A stretch of DNA of 24,125 bases from an uncultured Alistipes sp. (GCA_900552955.1 USBO01000012.1:1-24125); one strand, 5' to 3'; positions 6,323 through 13,718 are shown, counted from the stretch's first letter. The notes: a model not told the origin generated them from the letters alone. A program made the numbers and translations.

Positions 6323-9085
6323 TTATTCGCGCACGGGCCGCACCGCGTATGCGGCAGCGCATCCGCCGTCGCCGAGCGGGTCGACACGCGCCGAGCCGAA
6401 GCAGAGGCCACGGCCGTAGCCTGTCGAGTACAGCCCTGCCGACCAGTAGTAGCCTGAGAGTGTGTAGTCGTTCACCCTGCCCGTCGAGCTGCTACGACAC
6501 CCCGCAGCCGGATAGAAGACCGTACCGCCTGCGGTGTCGTACCCGCTTTCGCCCGTCATTTTGTTACAATAAAACCTCCACCCGAAATTGCTGCTGACAT
6601 CGGTCTCCGAGGCATAGGGCGAGTTGAACCGCGAACCGAAATAAGAGGCTCCTGCAACAGCGTCGCCGTTGAACGTGAAACCCGTGAACGCATTCGGAGC
6701 GGGCAAACGATAGCCGACGGGAGAGGGGTCGTAAATCGTTTTGACAACCGGATCGTCGTTCGCTGTCGCAACTGCATTATCGGCATTCCAAAGGTTATGA
6801 TAAGACGAGGAACACCAATTGGAAGAAGACGAGCCGCCGTCATTGTAGAACACATACGGATGCTGTATGGATGTTCCCACGGTCACGGCTCCCGTGCCCG
6901 AACCATCGAACTGATAGTCAGTATCCCGGAAATAACAGGGTTTATCGGCATCGGCGGCAGCGCCCGCCAGCATCGGGTCCTTGCGTCCGAATTGATAATA
7001 CGTGTTGTTTCCCGTGGCGCCGGCACGGGGCAGACGGACATGGGGCAACTGGTTGATCTTCATAATCAATACCTTTCCCGTTATGCTCTGCGTGAAACGA
7101 ACCGTGGCGCTGCGGGCAACGTAGGTCTCGGCTTCGGGATCGCACCAACCGAGATTGACGCCCATGAACGTGTGTCGCACCCCCTGACAATCGGTCACGA
7201 CCTTGTCGCGGCGCGTTGTATCCGGATCGTGACCGTCGGTTACGGTTGGCTCGAGCCCCGGCACGTAGTCCGTGACCCAGATATGCCAGCTCCACATGAT
7301 CCGGTCGTTCGCATCACACACGGCAACGATGGCGTTCCCTTGTCTGATAGACGCTTTCGGCACCTCGAACGTCAGGCTGCGTCTGTCGTACTCGAGGGTG
7401 ACATTCGTCACCAGGTCTTTTTCATCCTGCCATATCAGCGTGGCATAGAGAGGGCTGCAATCCGCATTGTTGTAGATATAGGGATCCGTGATAGGGGCAT
7501 CGAGGTGATTGACGAAGCGGCTCAGTATGTTCGTCCCGCCCGCAGTCGAAGTGTAGGCCGAAGGGTTGGGCTCCCCGTCCTTGACGGCATTGCCGTAGAC
7601 CAGCGGCAGGGAGTAGATGCCCGGGGCATTGACAATGTAGCAATTCGCCGTGTTCTCGATGTCGGGAGCGCCCGTCGCATTTGCGAGGTTGTAAGGCAGA
7701 TATCCCGATGCCGTATTGGCCGAGGTCGCTATGGCCAGCAGCATATTGTTCGCATTGGAACTGACGGTCTTCCGCTGGTCGGGGATTGCGAACTCGGCAG
7801 ACACACTGCCTCCTTCTCCGCTAAGATTGGTATCGGGACACCATTCGGGCCGGGAAACAACCTCGTAACCTCCCCACGCGTCCTCCTCGACGTACTCGGC
7901 AGTCCAGGGCACGGGGGTGCTTCTCGCAGGATCGCCCGGACGGGAAATTCTCACTACGCTCGAAACGTTCACCCATTCCGTACCACCCTGATACGTGAAG
8001 TCGAGCTTTTCCGTAACTTCGAAGATCGACTCGACGGAGATGCTCGTCGTGGAAATCCGGTAGGTGACGGTTTTGCCCATCGGCCACTCGGCACCGCCGA
8101 TCGAAGCGGTCAGCGTCCGCTGTATGCCGGTCAAATCATCCGTGTAAATGACTTCGATCGAGGCGTCGTCCGGCAACGTCTGAGGCAGCATCATGAAAGT
8201 GGCCTCGGCGGAGGTTATCACCTGATTTTTCGATCCGCTCACGGTGGCATCGAGCGACTGCCCGAAATCGGCGGGAGCGGTATGTCCGCTCCAGAGGTCG
8301 GAGCCCATCGTATGTACGGCCGAACCATAGACACCCTTGAGCGTGATCCTTGAGACCTTGCCCGGCAGCACGCCACTGCCCGTGGTGAAGCGCACGGCGG
8401 TCAGCGCGTGGCGGAATGTCAGGCGCGCAGAGCCGTCCGTCCTGCCGCTCAGTTCGTCGGAAACAGCCAGCATCAGATCTTTCTGATCGGCGACCGCCTC
8501 CGGAACCGTATACGCAATCGTCGGCGCTCCGGCCTTCGTCCTGTCCGAAAGGACGATGCCCTGTCCGTCATAGGGCGCATAGGCGAAAAATCTGATTTTC
8601 CGACCGCCGCCGGGCCAGGAATAGTTCGTCGCCCAACCGGACTCCTTCGTCACCTCGACGTCGTACATATAGTCCGGCCGGCAGGAGGTTTCGCTCCACG
8701 ATCCCTCATAGACATAGGTCAATATGCCGAACGAATCGTAGAAGGTCGCCTTCACGACGGGTGCAGCACGGGTTTCCGCAACTTCCGCCCCGATCACATG
8801 CGTCGTATCGGAACGCCCGGAAACCGTAACGTGCAGAAACAAGGTGTCGGCAGGCGTTTCGCCCTGCAACGTAAAGACATCCGTGTACTCCGAAACGGTC
8901 GTCGTGTCCCCGGCAGCGCGGCTCTGCGACGAGGGCTGCCGGTCATATGCATCGACGACCTCGAAGCGCAACATGGGGCCCGAAAGGGCGTTTTCCGCAG
9001 TCGGGTCTTCCGAGCAGGCGGAAGGCAGAAGCACAGCCGTCGCCGCTGCCACGGCAAGGAGATTATCGAATGAAGCTCTTCTCAT
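6323..9085 (-). CDS. Large fimbrillin-FISUMP lipoprotein, candidate tip pilin (copy 1)
   Basis: 920 aa, exported lipoprotein with lipobox LPSAC (Cys24). Domain order equals that of its downstream paralogue: fimbrillin-like region about 25-350, beta-rich middle, FISUMP-like C-terminus from about 780 (YDPSPVGYRLP) ending in RPVRE. The extreme C-terminus keeps the typical GYYWSAGLYS...YGRGLCF pattern more clearly than copy 2. The open frame extends to 9316, but the signal peptide begins at 9085, and the upstream part lies in the leader that follows the fimbrillin gene. That 197-bp gap (9086-9282) is the longest inside the operon. Likely a minor or tip fimbrial subunit; the ligand is unknown. Confidence 0.8.
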   Translation of the reverse strand: MRRASFDNLLAVAAATAVLLPSACSEDPTAENALSGPMLRFEVVDAYDRQPSSQSRAAGDTTTVSEYTDVFTLQGETPADTLFLHVTVSGRSDTTHVIGAEVAETRAAPVVKATFYDSFGILTYVYEGSWSETSCRPDYMYDVEVTKESGWATNYSWPGGGRKIRFFAYAPYDGQGIVLSDRTKAGAPTIAYTVPEAVADQKDLMLAVSDELSGRTDGSARLTFRHALTAVRFTTGSGVLPGKVSRITLKGVYGSAVHTMGSDLWSGHTAPADFGQSLDATVSGSKNQVITSAEATFMMLPQTLPDDASIEVIYTDDLTGIQRTLTASIGGAEWPMGKTVTYRISTTSISVESIFEVTEKLDFTYQGGTEWVNVSSVVRISRPGDPARSTPVPWTAEYVEEDAWGGYEVVSRPEWCPDTNLSGEGGSVSAEFAIPDQRKTVSSNANNMLLAIATSANTASGYLPYNLANATGAPDIENTANCYIVNAPGIYSLPLVYGNAVKDGEPNPSAYTSTAGGTNILSRFVNHLDAPITDPYIYNNADCSPLYATLIWQDEKDLVTNVTLEYDRRSLTFEVPKASIRQGNAIVAVCDANDRIMWSWHIWVTDYVPGLEPTVTDGHDPDTTRRDKVVTDCQGVRHTFMGVNLGWCDPEAETYVARSATVRFTQSITGKVLIMKINQLPHVRLPRAGATGNNTYYQFGRKDPMLAGAAADADKPCYFRDTDYQFDGSGTGAVTVGTSIQHPYVFYNDGGSSSSNWCSSSYHNLWNADNAVATANDDPVVKTIYDPSPVGYRLPAPNAFTGFTFNGDAVAGASYFGSRFNSPYASETDVSSNFGWRFYCNKMTGESGYDTAGGTVFYPAAGCRSSSTGRVNDYTLSGYYWSAGLYSTGYGRGLCFGSARVDPLGDGGCAAAYAVRPVRE
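8830..8894. repeat. 65-bp perfect identity with 6027-6091
   Basis: Second member of the identical pair described at 6027-6091, in the same relative position of the paralogous gene, about 2.8 kb away in direct orientation. A direct repeat of this size could support deletion of one copy by homologous recombination. Confidence 0.85.
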
Positions 9086-9254
9086 AACTCTCAAATCCTG
9101 ATTTCGTTTGAATCGGCTTGCGGAGCGCACTCCGTGCCGTCTCAAGCGATCGGGAAGGGACAGAGGACGCCTGCTGCATCCTCCCCGCACGCACCCGCAC
9201 ATTTCGTCTCGATGCACGTGGTGCCTCTGCGGTTCAACCCCGCCCGATCCGTTT

Positions 9255-9276
9255 GTTCGGCTGCATGCAGCCGAAC
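9255..9276. promoter_or_regulatory. 22-bp perfect palindrome just after fimbrillin stop
   Basis: GTTCGGCTGCA followed by its exact reverse complement, six bases past the fimbrillin stop codon. It would fold into a GC-rich RNA hairpin. There is no following T-run, so it may act as a 3'-end stabiliser or processing site that sets a higher fimbrillin transcript level than that of the downstream tip genes (inference); a protein-binding operator is the alternative. Confidence 0.55.
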
Positions 9277-9282
9277 GATTCG

Positions 9283-10341
9283 CTACATCTCGATATCTTC
9301 CGCAGCGTTCACCCAAGCGCTCACGCTAACCGTGAACTTGATGGCTCCTCCGAAAATATCCTCGCCCGGATTGTCCGGATCGGTAGGATCGGTGGGTTCG
9401 GGCTTTTCGGGGTCGACCTTGCCGGCGCCGTTGGTGAAATCGAGCGTGTAAACGTATTTCTTGCCGGCATCCCACTTCGTGTCGATGGCGACAGCCACCC
9501 AGTCGTATTCACCGACGGAAGCCGCAGGAAAGACGCGGGCGCCGTCCTTGGTCGTAATCTGTACCTTCACGGCGAGGTATGCGCCTTCGGCGTCGTTCTT
9601 TTTGTCATTTTCCGAATCCCATGCGGTCAATTGCTGCGGCAGAAGCATGGCATTGTCGTTCTCCTCGGCCATGATCGAAACGGCTGCGGCTCCCAAGCTC
9701 TTTTCGCTTCCTTCATAAGTCACAGCATAATTGGTCTTATTCGTTCCCAACGTCCAAGCTGATGTTTCGAAATCGAACGCACCTTTCGAAACGGGTTTGC
9801 CGATACGCACGCCCTGCACCTTGAACTTATATCCATCGTTGGCATTCTTGGCCTTGATCTCGATCTGGGCGAGCTGGTGTTCAAAAGTCAGCGCTACGCC
9901 GGTCGATTCATTGCTTTTGCTGCCGGTGGCTGCGGCGGTGATAAAATCTTTCTGGTCGGCGATAGCTGCTGCGGGAGCGAAATTGCCAAGCATCTTAGCG
10001 TTTTTGCTAATCACCAAGGTGCCGCCCAGCTCCGCAGCCGAAGGTGCGTAGGCGTAGAAGTTCAGCTCGCTGCCGTCGCTGGGCCAGTAATAGGACGGCG
10101 TCGAGGTGAAAAAGGAGCCGTCTTTGGTGAACTCCGCATTGGTGAAATAGTTGGCGGAGTTCTTGTCGAGCGCCGTCACGAAGAATTTAGCAATGTTGGC
10201 CGTCGTCGTCTCTGCGGCACGGGTCTGCATGGCAGCGCGGAAATCGATCGCATTGCCGTTGTTCGTGCTCACCGGTTCGTCCTTCGAGCACGCGGCCAGA
10301 GCAAGAGCGGCTCCGGCAACGAAAAACATGGATTTTTTCAT
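9283..10341 (-). CDS. Fimbrillin family lipoprotein, likely major fimbrial subunit
   Basis: 352 aa, Mfa_like_1/fimbrillin type. The signal peptide MKKSMFFVAGAALALAAC gives lipobox LAAC with Cys18. Residues about 19-45 end in QTR-AAE (Arg41), a plausible trypsin-like processing site like those used for FimA-type pilins, after which the mature pilin would begin. The body contains YWPSDGSELNFYAYAP, typical of fimbrillins. A Pro/Asp/Glu linker (PEKPEPTDPTDPDNPGED) precedes a last beta strand and the terminal DIEM. Its leader is A-rich (10342-10365), common before highly translated Bacteroidetes genes. It sits between the DUF5119 gene and the large lipoproteins. Being the only fimbrillin of ordinary size here, it is the best candidate for the shaft subunit (inference). 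Confidence 0.85.
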   Translation of the reverse strand: MKKSMFFVAGAALALAACSKDEPVSTNNGNAIDFRAAMQTRAAETTTANIAKFFVTALDKNSANYFTNAEFTKDGSFFTSTPSYYWPSDGSELNFYAYAPSAAELGGTLVISKNAKMLGNFAPAAAIADQKDFITAAATGSKSNESTGVALTFEHQLAQIEIKAKNANDGYKFKVQGVRIGKPVSKGAFDFETSAWTLGTNKTNYAVTYEGSEKSLGAAAVSIMAEENDNAMLLPQQLTAWDSENDKKNDAEGAYLAVKVQITTKDGARVFPAASVGEYDWVAVAIDTKWDAGKKYVYTLDFTNGAGKVDPEKPEPTDPTDPDNPGEDIFGGAIKFTVSVSAWVNAAEDIEM

Positions 10342-10402
10342 AATGTAAAAAATTAAAAAAAGGTTGTGTGATTTTTTTGCCTCCGCCGAACGGGAAGGGT
10401 TG

Positions 10403-11359
10403 TTACATTTCGATATCGACGTTCACCGAATGCCAATCATCGACATCGGGCTGGAAACCGCCGCCGTTGACGATAGGCTTGGGCAGCGGAAGCCCGTCCA
10501 AGACAATATGTACGTCGCGCTGATTCGGAGCGGAATGAATCTGATCCGTCACGTCGAAGGTGTAATACCATTTGCTCTCATCGGACAGCACGGCGTAGAT
10601 GGTCAGCGTGTGGGTCTTCCGCGCCGAAGGGCATCCGAAAGCGAACAGTCCGCCCGAGACGGTGCTCTTATCGGCCGATACGACCGCATCGAAAGGGATT
10701 GTAGCGCCTATTTTGCAGGTCGCGTCGCAGCCCACGCCCGGATAGAGACTCTCGGCCATGCTCGACAGCGCACCGCTGATACCCGTCACGTATTTCAGAT
10801 TCGCGGCGTTGCGAATCTCGACCGTATAGCGGCAGACAGAGAGCTCCGGACGGAAGGTGACCGTCGGCGTGTCGTCCGTCCGCGTCAACCCGATGCTTTC
10901 CACGCGATCGCTCCAGAGCATATCCGGAGGCAATATCACCCGTTCGTCCTCCGTACCGTCGACACGGGGCACGCCGTCGGAGAGTACGCCCAGAAGGGAG
11001 AGTCCCGACAGAAGATCGGCGGTGCGCGTGGTCACTTCGAAGGTCGCCCTGCATTCGGTATTCCGATAGCTGATATTGTCCGTGTCGCTGTTCAGACACA
11101 ACGCCTCGTAACTCCCGACAGGAACGCGGATCGTACCGCCCCGGCAGTCGGTGAACTCATAGCGCAGAGCCTCGCCGCCGCCGGTCGGGAACAGGTAGAG
11201 CGACATGGATTCGGGGGCGGCATCGGAAGCGTTGCGCCAGTCGAAGACCACCTCCACATCGACCGTATGCGAGTGGTCGTAGCACAGTTCCTTATGTTCG
11301 CAGGAGATCGCGGCGGCCAGAACAGCGGCGGCCGCTGCCGCATGGAATATCTTTTTCAT
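10403..11359 (-). CDS. DUF5119 lipoprotein of fimbrial operon
   Basis: 318 aa. The signal peptide ends in AAISC, lipobox Cys20, followed by EHKELCYDHSH, the hallmark start of DUF5119 proteins. Next come the family blocks VVFDW...MSLYLFPTGGG (about 38-61) and GGTIRVPVGSYEALCLNSD (about 74-92). DUF5119 genes are habitually found beside DUF3575 and fimbrillin genes in Bacteroidales. A role in anchoring or assembly, comparable to FimB or Mfa2, is plausible but unproven. The start at 11359 overlaps the upstream stop as ATGA, suggesting translational coupling. Its last residues (W-x6-DIEM) echo the fimbrillin C-terminus. Confidence 0.85.
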   Translation of the reverse strand: MKKIFHAAAAAAVLAAAISCEHKELCYDHSHTVDVEVVFDWRNASDAAPESMSLYLFPTGGGEALRYEFTDCRGGTIRVPVGSYEALCLNSDTDNISYRNTECRATFEVTTRTADLLSGLSLLGVLSDGVPRVDGTEDERVILPPDMLWSDRVESIGLTRTDDTPTVTFRPELSVCRYTVEIRNAANLKYVTGISGALSSMAESLYPGVGCDATCKIGATIPFDAVVSADKSTVSGGLFAFGCPSARKTHTLTIYAVLSDESKWYYTFDVTDQIHSAPNQRDVHIVLDGLPLPKPIVNGGGFQPDVDDWHSVNVDIEM

Positions 11360-12678
11360 CGTTTGCCTCCTTTCTGATTGAAGTTGCCGCTGCCTATCAG
11401 CCACACGAGCGAAATCTCGGCTTTCGTCGGGCCGAACCAATGCCGCTGCTTCGTCGCCTGCCACACATAGTGGTTGCCGACGGGCTCATACTCCCAGCAC
11501 TCACCGCCCAGATAACCGATCCCGATTCCGAAATCCAGATTCAGGCGACGGCCGATCGGCAGCGCATAACCATACTCGATTCCCGCGCCCCAGTTCATCT
11601 TGTCCCAGAGCATGCCGCCCGGCTTGCCGCCCATATAGCCTTTGCCGCCCCTTTCGAAGTCGTAGGTCAGCATTTGGCCGTAAAGGCCGACATGGTGTCC
11701 CGTAAGCGGCTTTTCAGCGGCGCGGCGGCCGAAATATCTGCGGACGTCGAGCTCGCCGCCGTAGATGCGCCAATAGTTATGACGCCGGTCATTCTTCCAC
11801 CAGGCATACATCCAGTTGCCGCCGAGCGACCACCCGCGGCCCACGTAGAATTCCGCACCGATGTTGGGCACCAGCGCTGCGTCGTAAAGCAAATTGGTTT
11901 TCAGAGACATGCAGAAAGGCGCGCGCTCAACTGCCGCAGGCTGTTCGGCGATCTCCGAGGCAGGTTCCGGCGCAACGGTCCGCCCGACGACGGGTTCCGG
12001 CAGCGGGCAGGATTCGCACCCCGCCTCCGCGGCAGGCGCCGGTTCCGGCTCCGGTTGCGGTTGCGGGAGAGTTCGCCGCTCGATTTCGCAGCTCAGGAGC
12101 ATGCCGCCGCTCCACAGTTGCGGGAAGAGATGCTCCGCCATATACCACCACGCACGCCCGCCGCGCAACATCCCCAACCGGCGTTTGCGTCCGTCGACCA
12201 CCCTGCCGTCACGGATCACCCATTCAGGCGTATGGCGCAGAATGTCCAGCACCTCGTCGCGGTAAGGCATCTGCGAGGCTTCGACTAATGCCGTCAGTCC
12301 GGCCCAGTCGATGCCCTCGGCATGCACGTCGAAGGAGTGTTCCGGAAATGAAAACCGCTCCCCGAACCAAGCGATGAGGCTCTTTGCCCGATTTTCCGAC
12401 AAACGCTCGTTCAATTGAGCGGTACCCTCGGGCGAAGCCGTTCCGGCAACACGGATCCTTTTCACACGGATCGACGTATCCCGCTGCAACGCTTCGAGCT
12501 GCGCGGCAAAAGCCTCCAGGCGCTCCGCGTTGCCCCGATAGGCGGGCTCCAGGATCGAATACCCCTTTCGGAAATAAACCTTCACCCCGAGGGTATCGGC
12601 CTGCGGAGCCCCCTGAGCGCAAAGTGCCCCGAAGAACAACACCGATATCGGAAACAAGACAATCTTTTTCATCTGCAT
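11356..12678 (-). CDS. OmpA-like N-terminus plus DUF3575 protein, first structural gene of operon
   Basis: 440 aa starting M-Q-M-K-K; M1 (12678) or M3 (12672) could serve. Signal peptide about 1-21 (MKKIVLFPISVLFFGALCAQ). Residues about 31-105 have the OmpA-like pattern YFRKGYSILEP...RVAGTASPEGT..LNERLSENRA, which may contact peptidoglycan. A Pro/Glu-rich linker (about 203-250) leads to a DUF3575 domain (about 258-430) with KTNLLYDAALVPNIGAEFYV and repeated amphipathic strands that suggest an outer-membrane beta-barrel. It likely provides the envelope platform for the fimbria (inference). It is the first gene downstream of the invertible segment; 88 bases separate its start from the left inverted repeat. 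Confidence 0.85.
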   Translation of the reverse strand: MQMKKIVLFPISVLFFGALCAQGAPQADTLGVKVYFRKGYSILEPAYRGNAERLEAFAAQLEALQRDTSIRVKRIRVAGTASPEGTAQLNERLSENRAKSLIAWFGERFSFPEHSFDVHAEGIDWAGLTALVEASQMPYRDEVLDILRHTPEWVIRDGRVVDGRKRRLGMLRGGRAWWYMAEHLFPQLWSGGMLLSCEIERRTLPQPQPEPEPAPAAEAGCESCPLPEPVVGRTVAPEPASEIAEQPAAVERAPFCMSLKTNLLYDAALVPNIGAEFYVGRGWSLGGNWMYAWWKNDRRHNYWRIYGGELDVRRYFGRRAAEKPLTGHHVGLYGQMLTYDFERGGKGYMGGKPGGMLWDKMNWGAGIEYGYALPIGRRLNLDFGIGIGYLGGECWEYEPVGNHYVWQATKQRHWFGPTKAEISLVWLIGSGNFNQKGGKR

Positions 12679-12766
12679 CAGCTTATTTTACATATGTCGT
12701 ATCAATGCTCTGTCAACCGAAAACTTATGACAGCGCCGTCGTTATGCGACCTTCGATTTCTCCGCA

Positions 12767-12789
12767 ATGCTCTATTCACAATAGAGCAT
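12767..12789 (+). repeat. Left inverted repeat (IR-L) of the invertible segment
   Basis: A 23-base site: ATGCTCTATT, centre CAC, AATAGAGCAT. It is itself a perfect palindrome except for the three-base centre. Its reverse complement matches IR-R at 21 of 23 positions, with 18 contiguous matches. The asymmetric centre (CAC here, GTG in IR-R) fixes opposite orientation, so recombination between the sites should invert rather than delete the intervening DNA. Confidence 0.85.
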
Positions 12790-12843
12790 CGGCCAGATTT
12801 CAGGAGGATAAAAGAGTGATTACAAGCAGATGAAAAGCAGATG

Positions 12844-12936
12844 ATGTTTCAGAATTCACCGCAAAGCGTTTCGGATCGGATTCGAAACGGTACCGGTCTT
12901 AATCAGATAGCATTAAGATGTATGATTCTGAAACAT
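12844..12936. repeat. Nested inverted repeats inside invertible segment
   Basis: ATGTTTCAGAAT (12844-12855) and its exact reverse complement (12925-12936) enclose a smaller pair CTTAAT/ATTAAG (12898-12903/12912-12917). The pairs could form a cruciform or RNA structure, or bind a dimeric regulator. They lie near IR-L now and would lie near the fixed promoter after inversion. Confidence 0.5.
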
Positions 12937-13178
12937 TGCCGAAACAACGGTCATAAAAACAGGCGTCATTTATGAATACTGAATTGCTGCGTCACGATTT
13001 ATTGCACATAGACGAACCCCTTCCCGCCCCGCATCGCTGCGTGGGCGCGGGAATCGGATTCGTCGGCGGGAGTCTCGGAAACAATCATCCGCCGACGCGA
13101 TCGCAAGGAGCGGATTCCGGCGCCACGCACCATTCCGATACACAACGTCTTGAACACGAAATCGCCCCACCGCCCGGA

Positions 13179-13188
13179 GGGGGGGGGG
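13179..13188. repeat. G10 homopolymer tract
   Basis: Ten consecutive G residues inside the invertible segment. In the minus direction all three frames are open around it, so no particular reading frame is implied. A slippage-prone tract is possible; a sequencing length error is also possible. Confidence 0.8.
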
Positions 13189-13479
13189 ATTTTCGTGATC
13201 CCTCCGGTTTCGCAGCGCAGGGTGTCGACATGAATCGCACCCCTTCGCATGACAGAAACCGACGAAGCCGATCGCTGAAACGAATTTGCCGGTATCGCGC
13301 CGGCAACCTTCCGACTCCGGCAACTACATATGCAAATTTGAGAGACGGGCACGCTGGTGCCCCCTTGTGCAGACGTCAGCCGGAAAATTCATCACGGCTC
13401 TCGTCCGGACAACAGCGCAGAAGGATTCGCCCCGCCCCGAAAAACAAGGGCAGGTCGTTGCGAATGTACATGATACACG

Positions 13480-13517
13480 AAAAAAAAGCGGAAACCTCCT
13501 AAAGGAAGTGTTCCGCT
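13480..13517 (-). terminator. Leftward intrinsic terminator inside invertible segment
   Basis: On the minus strand the arm AGCGGAAC (from 13517) pairs with GTTTCCGCT (to 13487) with one bulged base, and a small inner TCC/GGA pairing is possible. An uninterrupted T-run to 13480 follows. It faces transcription from the promoter at 13679-13648, about 120 bp downstream of the expected start. In the opposite orientation the T-run would be on the other strand and should not stop leftward transcription. Confidence 0.7.
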
Positions 13518-13617
13518 GCGGTGCACAATCGGAGAATCGCGGCAAATGCCGGTTTTTCCGCTCTGTATTGTCGACTGAAATGACTCGGGATGAAACAGAG
13601 TATCACAAGACTGTGTA

Positions 13618-13640
13618 ATGCTCTATTGTGAATAGGGGAT
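13618..13640 (-). repeat. Right inverted repeat (IR-R) of the invertible segment
   Basis: ATGCTCTATT, centre GTG, AATAG, then GGGGAT. It matches the reverse complement of IR-L except at two positions in the outer arm (13636 and 13638). The outer arm is therefore less symmetric than in IR-L. The expected transcription start of the adjacent promoter falls at its right edge. Confidence 0.85.
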
Positions 13641-13647
13641 CGTGCGG

Positions 13648-13679
13648 CAAAGATATGAACTCGAAAATTATTTTGCAAA
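13648..13679 (-). promoter_or_regulatory. Full-consensus Bacteroidetes promoter aimed at the invertible segment
   Basis: Minus strand: TTTG (13679-13676), 20-bp spacer, TATCTTTG (13655-13648), matching TTTG-N19-21-TAnnTTTG exactly. It lies downstream of the recombinase stop (13719) and outside the inverted repeats, so it does not move on inversion. It points left through IR-R toward the fimbrial operon. Confidence 0.75.
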
Positions 13680-13718
13680 TTTTTCACCGTGAAAATGGAC
13701 TTCGCCGCAGTCCGCGGC

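Larger units (their letters stand above)
12767..13640. mobile_element. Predicted phase-variable invertible DNA segment
   Basis: 874 bp bounded by IR-L and IR-R, lying between a tyrosine recombinase gene and the first gene of a fimbrial operon that reads away from it. This arrangement is typical of Bacteroidales DNA-inversion switches. I find no exact TAnnTTTG element on either strand between the repeats. The interior has an intrinsic leftward terminator (13480-13517), a hairpin GGGCAC-GCTG-GTGCCC (13347-13362), a 12-bp inverted repeat pair (12844-12855/12925-12936) and a G10 tract (13179-13188). Several frames are open across 12970-13502 on both strands, but none has a recognisable domain; I treat the segment as non-coding. 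Confidence 0.75.

Noticed and set aside
6295..6411. Longer N-termini for the large fimbrillin lipoproteins (up to 6411 and 9316) and for the DUF5119 protein (up to 11464)
   Set aside because: In each case the lipoprotein signal peptide begins at the internal ATG, and the extension overlaps the upstream gene or its leader.
12692..12716. Sigma70-like promoter (TTGACA on the minus strand at 12716-12711) before the DUF3575 gene
   Set aside because: Bacteroidetes promoters use TTTG and TAnnTTTG; no matching -7 box is present, so the match is probably chance.
12970..13502. Protein genes inside the invertible segment (plus strand 12972-13502; minus strand 12970-13323 and 12999-13352)
   Set aside because: Overlapping open frames on both strands in GC-rich DNA, no recognisable domain, odd composition, and a G10 tract open in all minus frames.
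13540..13557. Plus-strand terminator with T5
   Set aside because: The stem is only four base pairs (CGGC/GCCG), too weak to list as a feature; kept only as a caveat to the switch model.
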